A stretch of DNA of 64,000 nt. Origin: Alternaria dauci. Lineage: Eukaryota; Ascomycota; Dothideomycetes; Pleosporales; Pleosporaceae. The position numbers and the translations under genes are program-made. The stretch covers positions 2,046,001 to 2,110,000 of the forward strand of contig NC_091275.1 of the NCBI RefSeq assembly GCF_042100115.1. The letters run 5' to 3'. A model generated the notes under the pieces. The model had not been told where the DNA came from and did not search any database. It worked only from the letters and a program-made list of their open reading frames with translations. Positions 31,788-43,893 of this stretch are shown piece after piece. The stretch's first letter is position 1. Each line of letters begins with the position of its first letter.

Positions 31788-33484
31788 GCTGACGGTGATG
31801 TTGGTATTGGACTGGAGGTATAATGAAACGAGGTTGACAAGAGGGGATGAGACTCTGGATATGTATAGAACGGGATGTTTCGGCTTGTCAAGGATCCGTG
31901 CTTACCTAGACAGGATTGATCTCCAGGCCATTTCCCCGGAAAATCGAGGAACGGCCCGAAGAACAAAAGTCTAGACTCATTTGAGACCAGCTTGAGGGGC
32001 GTACTCCGGCAGTTGGTCTCGGTTGCTCGTAAACCGTTGTTGAGATGCGTCAAGAAAGTAGGAACGAGTATTGTAAGTACCGAGATATCTTTAATCATCT
32101 CTCCTGCACATTAGACCCCTTGTCGCGATCTGGGTTTGTATATTGCAGACTTTGCTCTTCTCACTTTCCAATGTCCGGTGAAGCCATCAATGCTTTTCCC
32201 GACTGCGATTCGCCATGCTGCAAGCTTTGAAGACGTACTTCAACCTCCGAAGAATCCGGAAGTGTCCCGAGGTCGGATTCAAGCTCCGGGCTCCACACTA
32301 CGAGACACGACGACCACATTGCTTGTTCTTGCGTCTGTATTCGTAGTACTGCTTTTTGCTTTTTGCTTGAAGCGCGGGTTGATCTATGGCTCAGACGACT
32401 GGATAATGGTAGTCTCATCAGTATATACCCTTACATCGCTGACTTCTGCTTAAGAAAAAAGCTCACCTGGTGCATGGTATTTGCTACATTACCGGATGAC
32501 TTAGTCATGCCAGTAGGATCCGCACTCGTTAGGGTCTGCTTGACCTCTGGTGATTAATCAAGCACTAGGAAGGCATGCCGCCCCTCTGCCCCCAGTAAGG
32601 TCACCTTGGTACTAAATATCAGTGTTTCGTACCTAAGAAATTGAATGAGGTGAGCCGCTATTGACGTTCGTCGACATTGCTTTTCGTTGCCTTTGGGTGT
32701 GTCTATTGCACTGGGCTAGGGCTGATCAATGCCTCGCTCCTGCGATGTACTGGCGTATCTCATCAACCAAGGACTTTAGAATTGGCGCATATATTTTATG
32801 ATTTGTAACAATTGGTTGATGTATTGACGTGTTGTCGTTGAGAGGTGATGAACAGCCTCTAGGTATTGTGATATATCGACAAGAGGGCGGGCCGTTTCAG
32901 CTCACCAGCCAGTCAGCTATGTATTTCGTGTAATGTGTGTACTGCCTGTGGGCCGCAAGGAATGTCCAAGTGGTTTGTAGGATGTTGTTACTCGTACGTA
33001 GGGTTATCCGACCATAACTTGCTGTGTGCGATATCAGTCATGTGAAGTGTAGTACTGATGAAGATGTACAAGTCGCGAGAAGACACTCGGGCGATCCCCA
33101 TTGGGCTGAGTGAAGCTTAGCGTCTCGCAGGGACCACCCAAGCTGCCCCTCCTGCATGACTGAGAGCGAGAAATCGTAACGAATTTCGCAACCCCGGGCG
33201 GTGATGGCGTGTTTTCCATTGGTCACTGCCTAAATGGACCTTGCACCATGTTCGAAGACGATGGACAACTATTCCTCCCACCTAAGAATTGAAGAGGCTG
33301 TGAAAGCTGGTAGATGGCACAAGATGCGTGCTCTTCAACGATGGGAATTACACCGAATTAGCCTCGGCTCACCATCCACTTCTGACCTACTGCCCGATGG
33401 AAACCACAGCAATCTCTGCTTGCGAAATGTGTTCTCACATGCTCTCAAACAACATTGACCAAACGTCGAGTTTGAGGCGCGAGA
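31788..33484. other. Gene-poor stretch with a membrane-protein relic
   Basis: About 1.7 kb. Apart from the rhodopsin-type fragment at 32136-32453 nothing looks coding. Much of 32600-33000 is AT-richer with many stops in all frames. Confidence 0.5.
32136..32453 (+). pseudogene. Fragment of a fungal rhodopsin-type integral membrane protein
   Basis: The second half of this frame reads TTTTLLVLASVFVVLLFAFC, then LKRGLIYGSDDWIMVVSSVY. This resembles the first membrane span, the Lys/Arg-Gly loop and the DDW motif of the fungal Pth11/SAT4-like rhodopsin-domain family. The frame stops right after and I find no continuing exons, so it looks like a truncated relic. Similarity is by eye only. Confidence 0.38.
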
Positions 33485-34296
33485 ATGGCTAACCAAGGTA
33501 GAGAACGTACAGCTGAGGCAGTAGTAGCATCGCAACCCCGAACCATCTATCTAACAGCCTACAACGTCCTCTTCGCCTCGCTATGGGCATCTGTCTTCGT
33601 CCGAGCCATCTCGAATGCCCAAAATGGCAAACTTGAGCTCTTCAATGCGACAGAGTCGTATGCGCGATGGATCCAAACGGCGTCTCTGATAGAAGTTTTA
33701 CATGCGGCTTTTGGTTGGTTGGCTACCACTCTCTTTCCTGATGCATTTTGTTAAGAATAGTGATAGGTGTCATCAAATCTCCAGTCAGCACAACGGCTTT
33801 ACAAGTCGTTACTCGCGTCATCCAGGTCTGGATGGTGTGGTACAGCTTTCCGCAGAGCACAGCGTCTTCCCATGCTTACCTTGCCTTGTTGCTGGCTTGG
33901 TCGGTGGCAGATACCATTCGGTACTTGTACTTGGCGCTGAACATGCACGGAAAGGCGTCAAAAGGCATGGTGTGGCTTCGGTGTGTCTTGTTGTACTATC
34001 CAAAGTTAGTTCTGATTGGCTAACTTTCCTAGCTACACCATGTTCTATCCTCTCTATCCAATCGGTATCGGGGCTGAGTGGTGGTTGCTGTACAAGGCCA
34101 TTGCTCCGGGAGCCAGGATTAGTCCGGTGATACCACCCATCTTCTACTTTTGCCTGCTACTCTACATTCCGGGTAAGTACTGTTGTATAGGAGAGGCAAT
34201 CCACTTGTCTAATTTTTCTCAGGCTCTTATACGATGTACACGTACATGATCAAGCAGAGAAGGAAGACGCTCAACACAGCACGCAAGACTCGGTGA
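33485..34296 (+). CDS. PHS1: Very-long-chain 3-hydroxyacyl-CoA dehydratase
   Basis: Four exons: 33485-33713, 33767-33980, 34033-34172, 34223-34296; 218 aa. Each junction restores family sequence: LIEVLHAAF joins GVIKSPVSTTALQV, WLR joins YTMFYPLYPIG, and LLYIP joins GSYTMYTYM. The catalytic pair of this family, a Tyr and a Glu seven residues apart, is in FYPLYPIGIGAE. Six membrane spans are expected. The ER enzyme removes water from 3-hydroxyacyl-CoA in the third step of very-long-chain fatty acid elongation, supplying sphingolipids. The C-terminus is basic (KQRRKTLNTARKTR), as usual for ER membrane proteins facing the cytosol. Confidence 0.92.
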
Positions 34297-34452
34297 GCGC
34301 ATTACGTACTCTCTGGGAAGAGTAGGCATAGCCATGTAGCAAGCAAAGGAAGTGCATAATGATGTATTCCAAATTCGCACAGTGGCCCCTAGTAGTGTTT
34401 AGAATATAAATACATGGACATAAGAATCTCAAAAGCAATCATATATATCACA

Positions 34453-35920
34453 TTAGATGTAGGACACCTTGACGCCCATGCCTACGGTGCGCCTCACCTT
34501 GTCCCACGCATTCCGTATGATGCGGAGTATCCTCTCTCTGAGGTCGCGTCTGCCAAAAGCCAAGCCAAACGCCAGTAAGAAAAGTAGGGTACGGAAAAAG
34601 GCCATGGGATTCGCGGTCATCTGGTGTGCCGTGTTGGATATCATGGTCTGTATGTTGCCAAACATTGTGGTGGCTCGGCTGTAGAAGCCGGGCGGCGGCG
34701 TGGTGGGTTTCTTGCCGGGGGTGCGGGAGATGCGGGACTGTGACGGGGTGGGCTGGGGAGTTGGCTGAGGGTTGCGGAAGCGGTCGTCTGAGCCGCGGGG
34801 CTGCCGTCTGTTTTCCTCCTCGCGCTTCCTCCGTTCGTCCTCTGCGCGGGACTGTTCGAGGCGCTTGGCTTCGGTCTCTCTGCGGCGCTCCTCCATTTGC
34901 TCTCGTTGTTGCTGACGCAGCTTCTCCTCGCGGGCTTCGGTGTCTTCCTTTTCTTCCTTCAGAGAGTGCAGTGCTAGCAGGAATGCTTCCTTGCGCTCTT
35001 CGTCGAGCATTTCGGACATGGTGATGAAGTCGCGGGCGTAGTCCCACTCGTCGTTTCTTGGCAAAACATGCAGGGTATACAGCTCGAGCAGCTTGATGCG
35101 CTTCTCGAGGTCGCGCGGCGTGTCGGTGCCGGTGTGTTGCCTGCGGTGGCCGGGGCGCTTCTCGAGGTATGCTGGCGACGACATGTGCGAGGAGACATCG
35201 AGGGTTGGGTTAGCGGTCGCGGAGAGGTATGTCTCGAGCTTCTGCTGGTTGAGCCTCTGGGAGGGCGCATGGGTGAGCAGGAGGGTGGCGCTACATGGAC
35301 ACAATTAGGATTCAGCACCTCAAGCAAGTCAGCGCGGTGCCTTACAGGTTGATGACGACGTCGGCATCCACGTCTCCCTCGATGCCCGCATAGCCGTCCC
35401 GAACGACATTGTCCCAGATGCTGCCGTCGCGGCACTGCGACACGAGCTGCTTCCACTTTGTGCTCCCAAACGCGTGCTTGCCCTCTTCGGCGCCCAGCTC
35501 TATGACGGCATTGAGGAAGGTGAGGTAGAAGCTCCACACCTTGACCCGCGTGCCTCGAGACGCGGTTGCGACCGGGGCATAGCCCGCAAGCTCGCCCTTG
35601 TCGCCCGTGGCCTCACCGACGGGCGGCGGCGTGATGATGGGCTCGATGGTGGAGAGGGCTTCGGGCAGGCGGCGCGTCAGGAACAGCTGGGCGGCCTGGC
35701 GGTAGGCTTTGGCGATCTGCGACGACTGTTGGCGCGATGTTGACAGCGACGAGATGGACGACGACAGGTAGCGCGACCCATTGATGTCATCGTACAAGCT
35801 GGCCATGTTTCGGTATAGTGCAGCAGTCGCTGGCGATGTTCCGGAGAGCTCAACAAAGCCCCTGGCAGTGGGCGACGGGACTCGGTCTTGTTCCTGTCTC
35901 TCCGCGTGTATTGTCAACAT
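34453..35920 (-). CDS. pex26: Peroxin 26 (fungal Pex26), tail-anchored
   Basis: Two exons: 35346-35920 and 34453-35290 (55-nt intron GTAAGG to ATGTAG; INL joins ATLLLTHAPSQRLNQQKLE); 470 aa, or 432 aa if translation begins at the second Met at 35806 (MASLYDDING). The N-terminal half is helical and repeats a TPR-like pattern (AYRQAAQLFLTRRLPEALS). A long Glu/Arg coiled coil follows (about 290-370), then a Pro-rich linker and one membrane segment (FFRTLLFLLAFGLAFG) about 45 residues from the end with a basic lumenal tail. This fits the C-tail-anchored peroxisomal receptor that recruits the Pex1/Pex6 ATPases for Pex5 export. The name rests on architecture and sequence style; Pex15-like proteins diverge quickly. 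Confidence 0.75.
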
Positions 35921-36345
35921 TTCGAACCTCGGCAGACCATCTCACGTCACCCGGGGCCGCCTTGGCGCGTCACCTGCCTCCGACGCACACACAGACACAC
36001 ACCCCCCCAGCCATCCACCTGCACCTGCATCACGGGACAAGCACGTGGAGTCGCCTCCAGGACGCGCACTGCGAGAGCCTGCAGATGCAATCGACGCGCT
36101 TGACAAACGCCTGTTCGCAACAAGCCCAGAGTCAAGAGCTAGACAACGGCTTTGTCGCTTGATCCATCGCTACTGACCTCACTACTTACCAGACACGACG
36201 CAGCTTGCCACTTGCACTTAGTTTTCACAGTCATCGCCTCACTCATCCCAGCCCACACTCGTTGACACAGCGCCTCTTACCTTGCCCTCGATTTGCTATC
36301 AACACATGAACACGCGCCTTTCTTGTCGCTGTCGCTATTTTCAAC
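35921..36345. other. Divergent promoter of pex26 and ribonuclease genes
   Basis: About 425 bp. It has a CA/C-rich low-complexity patch (about 35984-36008) and no coding frame. Confidence 0.55.
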
Positions 36346-38234
36346 ATGGAGGTCGATGCAGAAACCTTTCCCTACCACTTGTTGGGCATGCTTATCCACA
36401 TATCCGAGGCCGACTTTGTGTCTTTTGACCTCGAACTATCGGGCATTCCTTCGCGGATCCCAGACAAGCCTGCCCACGGTCCGGGACGCTTCACCATGGA
36501 GGAGCGCTATGCCGAAACTAAGATGGGTGCCGATCGCTATCAGATCCTACAGGTAGGTATCACATGTGCCAGGTTCGACTACATCGAAAACAAATACGTC
36601 CTGAGGCCATACAATATCAACATCAGTCCGCTTTTCGACGAGCGAATGGACTTTGAGCGCGAAATCAGATTCCAAAGCGGCGCATGCACTTTCCTCCTCA
36701 ACTGCGGCTTCGACATGGGCGCTCCATTTGCCAAGGGCGTACAGTACCTCTCCCGAGAAGAGGCGGACCGCGCAAAACAGATGGCCTGGGATCGACTCGA
36801 GAACAAGAACCCGATCCCGGACTTGCAGCTCAAGGAGGGCGACGTCGAGTCTCTTGGTTTCATGCGCCGGGCGAGGGAGGCCATAACCAAATGGAAGACT
36901 AGCACTTCCTCATCCCTTGACATCACAACTCATACTGGCCTTTCTGGCGCACCACCAATACCGGTCATAACACGATTTGAGAAGCGTCTTGTGCACCAGC
37001 TCGTACGCGCGGAATTCCCAGAGCTGGTATCTATAGGTCGCAATGAATGTGTTCGCATCGTCGGCCTGGACCCCGTGCGCGAAGCCGACAATATGCGCAG
37101 GATCAAGAACCGTGTAGAAGACTCTATTGCACGGCAAACTGGTTTCCGCTGGATCTTCGAGGCTCTAGTCAAGAACGGAGACATCGATCGCACAGGTCCA
37201 CTGTACACCGCCCGGACTACAGGCATGCTCGTCACAGCCGACGTGCATGATATACGGGCCCGTTACGATAGAGCCATAGAGAGATTGAAAACTAAGCAGC
37301 CCGTACTCGTTGGGCACAACATGTTTACCGACATTGTTTACTTTTACCGCACGTTTGTGGGCCAGCTACCAGTATGTATCAAGCTCCATCATTCGCAGGC
37401 AGTTCTAACTTTGGACAGGATACCCTGCAAGATTTCCAGGATGCCATACACGACTTGTTTCCCAAGATCATCGACACAAAGTATTTAGCTACTCATGCTG
37501 AGGGCGACCTCAACGCATCCCCGTCGCTGCAAGACATTGCCGAAAGCTTAAGCAGACAGCCTTTACCCGACATCATCACCCATGCCGACCACCCGAAATA
37601 TAAAGACTCTGAGAAATTTCACGAAGCAGGCTACGACAGTCTTCTGACTGCTACCATTATGATCAAGCTAGCCGCCAAGCTTGGCGCAGAACGAGGAGAA
37701 CAGGTCACACCACCGTTATCCGACCATTCTCTTACTCTCAACAAACCAATCGGCGCATTAAAGAGCGAAGACGTTCCGGACTTTGTCAAGGATGGACGCG
37801 AGAAGGTTGAGGAACCGGTTCCCTTACCTCCAGTGGAACAGCCTAGATCCAGACAGACGAAGAAGCAAAGGGCAAAAGCCAAGAAACAAGAAGCGAAGCA
37901 ACGAAGATTTGAGACTAAGAACCTATTCGACACGCTCAAGACGCTGGATCCCGAGGCCGAAACATCGTCCACTGAAGAAGACGATGGTGCCAAGCTTCCC
38001 CAAAACGGCGTGTCCGTCAAATGGGACGAAGAGCTTCAGCAAGGCGCTGGGTCGTGGGAACATGACATCCATGTTCAAGACAAGACGGGATGGGTGCCGT
38101 TGGAGCAGATGAAGCGGCAGTCGATGGAGCTGATACCCGCATTCAACTCCAAGTTCTGGAACGAGTTTGGAAATACGTTGCGAGTCTTTGGCACGGAAGA
38201 AGCTGTCCTGCACATTGCAGACTGGGAATCTTGA
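36346..38234 (+). CDS. PARN/CAF1-family 3'-5' ribonuclease
   Basis: Two exons: 36346-37371 and 37419-38234 (47-nt intron GTATGT to GGACAG), 613 aa. DEDD exonuclease motifs are visible: Exo I FVSFDLELSG (residues 24-33), Exo II VGHNMFTDIVYFYRTF (about 325-340) and Exo III FHEAGYDSLLTA with the catalytic Asp (about 415). The R3H-like and insert region lies between Exo I and II (ITRFEKRLVHQLVRAEFPEL). The C-terminal third is Lys/Glu-rich (KKQRAKAKKQEAKQRR), then a small folded end. This is the poly(A)-specific ribonuclease group; in fission yeast the relative is Triman. Likely trims small or structured RNA 3' ends rather than bulk mRNA. Confidence 0.9.
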
Positions 38235-39965
38235 GCATCGTGCAATGTCAAGTGTTTGAATACAAGCTTTTCAAGAGACGAAGTTGTCACGAAGCTTCTC
38301 GGAATTACGTACCGCCATAGGAAAGCCAGAGAAAGTCCTTTACACTATCTGGCGGCAGGAATGGCATGCCAACTCAAACCACCCATAGCTATCTGTGCTT
38401 CGGCCATAGCAGAGACGGAAGCCCCGGAGTGCTGCAATAATGCTACGAGGCTACTGCAAAGTCCAGCCAAACCCCTTTCGCTCCATTCTGATTGGATCCA
38501 GCCTCTACTAATGTGAGTCAAGCTAGGACTGTGTCCTGCGCAACCATCATGGCGTCAGATGCTTGCCTCCTTCATTTAGCGCATGCAGGCTGCATTCGTA
38601 GCGATCAGGTGTCTCCTACACCTTGACAGCTGAGTACCGTCTACCATGGACGTCCTGGCCTCGCTTGCGCCGCGTGGACCATCATCATCCATGCAAAGAA
38701 GTACGTGTCTTATGCAGACGACCTCGGAGCCCACGATCGGATCCTTGGCTCTGTCATGTACACCTGCAGCAAGTGGGGTCGTTTGCCTAATTGTTTTGTC
38801 TCGATTCGTCTGCCCACCACCTTGAAAAAGTCAGGCCAAGCCTGCCAGGCGCTTGCTTGCGGCCCACAACGCATCAATCTATCGCCCGAGATCCACAGGC
38901 CCAACCAACTGAAAGCGCGCAACTGTTACCGGGATCTGCGCACGGTGCCTGACGAGCTGCCGCCGTTACAGAGTTCAGAGAGCCGCGATCGAGGCGGGCT
39001 GATCAAAGACGTGGTATGTCACCGCCTTGCACACAGCAAATCGAATTGTGCAGTATGCGGGTAAACACCTGCACCGTAAGGCTCAAGTCCTAGGAATGCA
39101 GGTGTTTCGGCAGGAACAGATGTTACATCCAGCCTGCTCTGCGAGTGTCGAAAATGTAGCTTTGTGTAGTTTCTTTTTTCGACACTTTCAACCTTCTGAC
39201 GAACATGTGGCACGCCAGCAGTGCAGGTCGAGGAACCGTTTAGTGCGCGTGGGTCCAAAAACGCCATGGGGTATGTGGTGGTCCCCCCTAGCCCCCAGAT
39301 CCCTACCGCAGTGGACGTACATTCTGGTGGCGTTGCGTTCGAGCAAAGTTCCAAGCGCGCAATCAACGGCGGAATAGGGTCGCCAAGGGTCGCGACAAGA
39401 ACTACGGAATCCTATACGCTAGAAATTGCAAGAAGAGGCGGTCATGTTCAGACGTGCGCAGGAAACATGCGATCCGCAGCATGTCAACATGGTGCTTGTA
39501 TGTCTTCACAGCACCTGCGCCCCTCGGCTGATCCATTCTCGACCGCCTCAGTAGCTGCAGCGGTATAGGCGAGACATTCGCATGGCATGGCTGCGCATTC
39601 TGTCTGCATTGCAAGCGGACAGACGATTTTGCAAAGATTACATGGTATAACGCTCGGTCTAAAGGTTACGCCTGCGGTGGTTCATTGGTGGTAGAGCGGA
39701 TTAGGGTGCGCAGGTAAGCATACAACATGCAGCCAAGAAAGACCAGGGTAGGTGTCGTTCACACAATTGACGCTACCTGCGATCCGAGAACTTGCCTTTT
39801 TATCGATGGTGAGATGGGGGAAGCATTTGCGTCGCAAGAATGAGTCCTGCGATGCTTGTATTCCTTCTTGTAAAAGAAGTCATGGGCTCCTTCGACTCAA
39901 ATTTTACCTTGCACTCGAGTTCATCCAAGCATTCCTAGCTACAATCAAGCAGCAACTTACAAAAC
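38235..39965. other. Gene-free stretch
   Basis: About 1.7 kb. ORFs of 60-120 codons occur on both strands (for example 38705-39064, 39221-39568) but overlap each other and show no motif, repeat or splice pattern. Confidence 0.45.
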
Positions 39966-40278
39966 ATGTCTTTGATCGTAGACACGCAGGCTCGGCAGGC
40001 GCCGCTTAGCTTAACGCCAACTCAAGTCAAAGCCGAAGTGCAAGAGTCAGATAATCAGTTGTAAGTTTAGGACCTCTCCAACTTCATGTAGAGTGTCTCT
40101 CTAATGTAATTTTAGGACCCAGGCGAACTGCTCATGCACCACTGCTTCGACCGACCTGCCCAGGCACGCTTGTACTGCTGCCTCTTACATCCCCCCGAAC
40201 GTCGAAGCGCCTCCAACCGATCACGCCGGACGTAACATTGACTTGACGTATATGGGCTCGCAGTTCGATGGTCACTGA
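39966..40278 (+). CDS. Small two-exon hypothetical protein
   Basis: Exons 39966-40060 and 40116-40278, 85 aa. The intron (55 nt) has a consensus GTAAGT donor, a CTAATG branch-like site and a TTTTAG acceptor, and the frame continues across it: SDNQL joins TQANCSCTTASTDLP. The product starts MSLIVDTQARQAPLSL, has three Cys in a short window (NCSC and HAC) and ends MGSQFDGH. No signal peptide. I do not recognise it. Support is the coherence of start, splice sites and open second exon; composition is protein-like. Too short and unspliced to appear in an ORF search. Confidence 0.38.
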
Positions 40279-40543
40279 GAGTGATGTTGGTGGGAGTAAA
40301 AGGCATGAAGGCATCGTTGTCGTGGTCAAATGTTGGAATATGGCGTCTGGCGTAGGACGCTCGTAGAGTGAATATTGCATCGCAGGCACCATAGGGTTGG
40401 TCGGTGCAGACATTCATTCTAATGTTGTTTCGTTGGCTGAATCAGAGGGCGTTGGGACGAAGGAGGTATCGTTAAGACAGATCCAAGACTTTTTTTATTA
40501 TAGTCTGCTGTCCGTATCTCTTCATATCGCTCGTCGATGTTGT

Positions 40544-41943
40544 TCAACGGTGCGCCGGCCCAGCAATGTCCGTAGCCTCAACAGGCTCAACGTTGACATC
40601 CACATCCTTTGTATATGTTGTGACCGATGCGGGCACTTCCGGAGGATTTTCTTCATCAGGTCCAGCAGTGTCATTCTCTTGCGGTAGTGGCTCAAAATGC
40701 GCGTTGTGGACCCTTTTGCGATCGATACGCCGTCTCCAGGGTTTGTACAACAAGACACTGAGACCACCAAACACGATGAAGGTGCCACATATTGCTCCGC
40801 CTACACACTTTTAGTACAACGCTCTGTTGCCACAATTCATCAACTTACCAACTATGTCCCAAGCGTCACCCAGCTTTTCGACGCCATCCCAAAACTTGCC
40901 ATGCGGCTCAGCAACGTTGAGGACCAAATTGAGGAATTGTACTGTTCCAATAACGGTAGCAACAACTACAGTGATGACTGTGAGCACAATACTGTAGTAG
41001 CAAATGGCGATGGGGTCGCGCGCTAGTTGTGTGCTGGTATACAAAGTCATCATCAGCGCGCCGTCTGTCGTGTCGAGCAAGCACATGCTGGCTGTGAAGA
41101 GCAGTGGAAAGATCAATATCAGCCAGATGGAGGTTCCTTTTGTGGCTTGAATCGAGCTGATTCCTAGGATAGCAATCTCAGAAGAAGTGTCGAATCCAAG
41201 ACCAAACAGCACACCAAGAGGGTACATTTTCCAGGGTCGATCGACCAACTTGAAGAGCTTCTGCAAGATTGGAAAAAGGCATCCTCCGCCCTGAATCTTG
41301 AACTCCTCGTGTTCACTTCCGGGATCGCTCGCGATCATCTTTCGCATCTGAACGATGAGTTTATACAGAATGTATATGTTCATCAGACCAAGGAGAAGCA
41401 GGAAGGCCGCAGATACGGAAGTTCCGATGATGCCACCAACGCGCTCGAAATTGCCAAACTTGTCTGAAACGGCCGCTGCAGTACCGGCGACTACAAGTGA
41501 CGTGATGATGACAATCGTAGAGTGACCAAGGCTGAAGAACATTCCAACTGTCACTGGACGCTGGCCTGCGGCTATGAGACGGCGGGTCATGAGATCGATA
41601 GCCGAGATGTGATCTGCGTCCAGGGCATGGCGCAATCCTAGAGTATAAGAGAGAATTGCGGTTGATATCAGAGGCGTGTGCCAATGCTGTGCACAATCAG
41701 TTTACGCGAACGACACGACTAGAACTAAACTTGTCTGCGTACCAGAACGATGCCAACTGCTGCCCAAACGAGAAGGTTGACTGCAATGAGCGTGGCGATG
41801 ATTGCGATCACAGGAAACGGAAGCCTCCGAAGGTACGGTATTTGTGCATGATAGGTAGATGCTTTATTCGATGCGTTGCGGAAGAACGATGGTTTGCCTT
41901 CCGCATCGCTACCCGCGACTGATGAGGGCCGCGAGGTCGCCAT
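40544..41943 (-). CDS. Nickel/cobalt transporter (NiCoT family)
   Basis: Three exons: 41743-41943, 40849-41686, 40544-40800; 431 aa. The signature helix is GLRHALDADHISAID at the start of exon 2, where His and Asp bind Ni2+ or Co2+. Other family motifs are FFSLGHSTIV and LGFDTSSEIAIL. Splices restore family sequence: VGIVL joins HWHTPLIS, and AWDIV joins GGAICGTFIVFGG. About eight membrane spans, with a charged cytosolic loop (DPGSEHEEFKIQGGG) in the middle and a polar C-terminal tail. It imports Ni2+ for urease or Co2+ at the plasma membrane. An in-frame upstream ATG at 42045 would add 34 residues without family match. Confidence 0.93.
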
Positions 41944-42251
41944 TCTACCTGAGCACAGTCCACACGGTGACGCAAAGAAAAAAGAAGAAAGGTGACTCCA
42001 CGTCTGGTGATGGGACAAGAGAGTCTGAAAGACTTCAGACGACAAGACTTGCAGAACAAATATTGAGGATGCGGCTCCTGCCGACGCACCGTGGGATGCA
42101 CATGGCGCGAAGTGGGGTCAGCAGCTGTTATCGCGGCCCTGGCGGGGTAATTAGCATCGTCATGTACTAATGTTCGCTACTTCACAAAGCCTCGGCACCA
42201 GATGTGACGATCAGAAGCTCGTACAATGCAAACTACGATAGGATCCTTTTC
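41944..42251. other. Intergenic between transporter and ketoacyl synthase
   Basis: About 310 bp, holding the transporter promoter and the 3' flank of the synthase gene. No coding frame beyond the extension noted for the transporter. Confidence 0.5.
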
Positions 42252-43888
42252 TCAAATCTTGCGAAAGCAAAGGGATGCATTTGTGCCACCAAAGCCGAAG
42301 CTGTTTGAGAGCGCCACGTTGACACTGTGTTGTTGAGCAGCATTGGCGACGTAATTGCAATCGAACTCGTCCGCTGGATCACCTGGATTCTGGAGGTTTA
42401 TAGTCGGAGGTAGCGTGTTCTGATCATCGTCAGTTGTTGTGCCACGGGAAAGAGCACGCCTGGCTTACATGATGTATCGCGAGAACAGTGAATATGGCCT
42501 CTACGCTGCCTGCAGCACCGAGAAGGTGCCCGATTGCACCTTTCGTACTGCTGACGTTGATTTCAGAAGCTGCGTCTTTGCCATCTTCACCCAGCAGTAG
42601 TTGTTTAATGGCTCGATTCTCCGCAGCATCACCCAGCGGTGTACTTGTAGCATGAGCATTGACGTAATCGACAGCACTAGGCTTGATACCGGCATGTCGT
42701 AGTGCGTGCTTCATGGCCAGACGTGGTCCTTGACCATCTTCGCGAGGCGCCGTCATGTGGTATGCATCGCTCGACAGTCCGTAGCCGGCAACCTCAGCGT
42801 AGATATTTGCCCCTCGTTTCTTTGCGTGCTCGAGCTCCTGCGCTTCATGAGACAAGAGAAGTTGGCAGGTGGCGGCCACGTACCTCAAGTATCACAACTC
42901 CAGCTCCCTCTCCAATGACAAAACCATCCCGTTCCCGATCAAAGGGGCGGCTTGATTCCATGGGTCGATCATTGAACTCGGTGGCCAAACTTCTAGCCCT
43001 GGAGAATCCTGACATGGCTAGGGGATGGATACATGATTCCGCTCCGCCAGCGATCATCACATCAGCGTCGCCAAATTGGATCAGTCGTGAGGCATCTCCA
43101 ATGCTGTGAGCTCCAGTCGTGCATGCTGTGGTTGCCGCATGGTTTGGCCCCTCTCGTATTCAGTATTGATGACAATTTGGAAAATAGGGGGTAAGTACCT
43201 TGAAGCCATATCGCATAGATATATGGCCTGCAGCGAGATTGATCAGTAGCCGTGGAACAAAGAGTGGAGACACCTTTCGGTAGCCCTGATATTTTCAGTC
43301 GACGATTGTACTAGCCAGCTGCAGCAACATACGCCTTTCTCATAAGCAACTGTAGTATCGTACACGTCATCTAAGCTGCCAATGCCGGATCCCATGTACA
43401 CTCCCTGATAACATGTAAGTAAGATGTAAGTTGAGATTTGGGTTGGAGTTCCCTACTGTGGCCTCGAGATCATCTTCATTCTTCGGAAACCAGCCAGCAT
43501 CTTCCAAAGCCTCCTCAGATGCAACCATGGCATATTGCGCGAAGCGCGCCATGCGACGTTCATCCTAAACCATAGTTAGGATTAGCAAGAAGAGAGGGCG
43601 GGGCGTTGGCTATTACAGTAGGATTCAAATGCTCCTTCGTGTTCCATCTGCCATCGCTTTTGCTGCCTTGAGGAACCAAGCCAGCCACCTGACTAGGTAG
43701 TAGTCCGAATTCTGGACTTCTGTCCTTGATGGAAACGATGGCACATTGGCCGTTGATCAAACGCTTCCATGTTTGTCGAACCCCTGTCCAAGTCAGCTAA
43801 ACGAAAAAAGCTCGGCAAAGACCTGAGCAAACTCACCAAGTCCGAGAGGGCTAACAAGCCCTAAGCCTGTCACTACTACCCGTCGCAT
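42252..43888 (-). CDS. CEM1: Mitochondrial-type 3-oxoacyl-ACP synthase (KAS)
   Basis: Eight exons: 43837-43888, 43617-43783, 43457-43564, 43333-43404, 43199-43285, 42884-43150, 42469-42837, 42252-42419; 429 aa. All junctions keep the family sequence: [61 protein letters not shown] and AIHHNTLPPT. The catalytic triad is visible: Cys in [10 protein letters not shown], His in [11 protein letters not shown] and His in [10 protein letters not shown]. The end is [14 protein letters not shown]. It condenses malonyl-ACP with acyl-ACP in mitochondrial fatty acid synthesis, which makes the lipoate precursor. The ATG used gives [16 protein letters not shown] with no visible targeting leader, as in many fungal homologues. 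A short overlapping upstream ORF precedes it. Confidence 0.93.
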
Positions 43889-43893
43889 CGCAT
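43876..43893 (-). promoter_or_regulatory. Five-codon uORF overlapping the CEM1 start
   Basis: An ATG five bases before the main ATG opens a frame of five codons and TAG that overlaps the CEM1 start in another frame. A scanning ribosome must skip the first ATG to make the enzyme, so leaky scanning could tune its level. Confidence 0.55.

Noticed and set aside
42702..43109. 135-codon rightward frame over the ketoacyl synthase gene
   Set aside because: Antisense shadow of exons 6 and 7, which carry the catalytic motifs.
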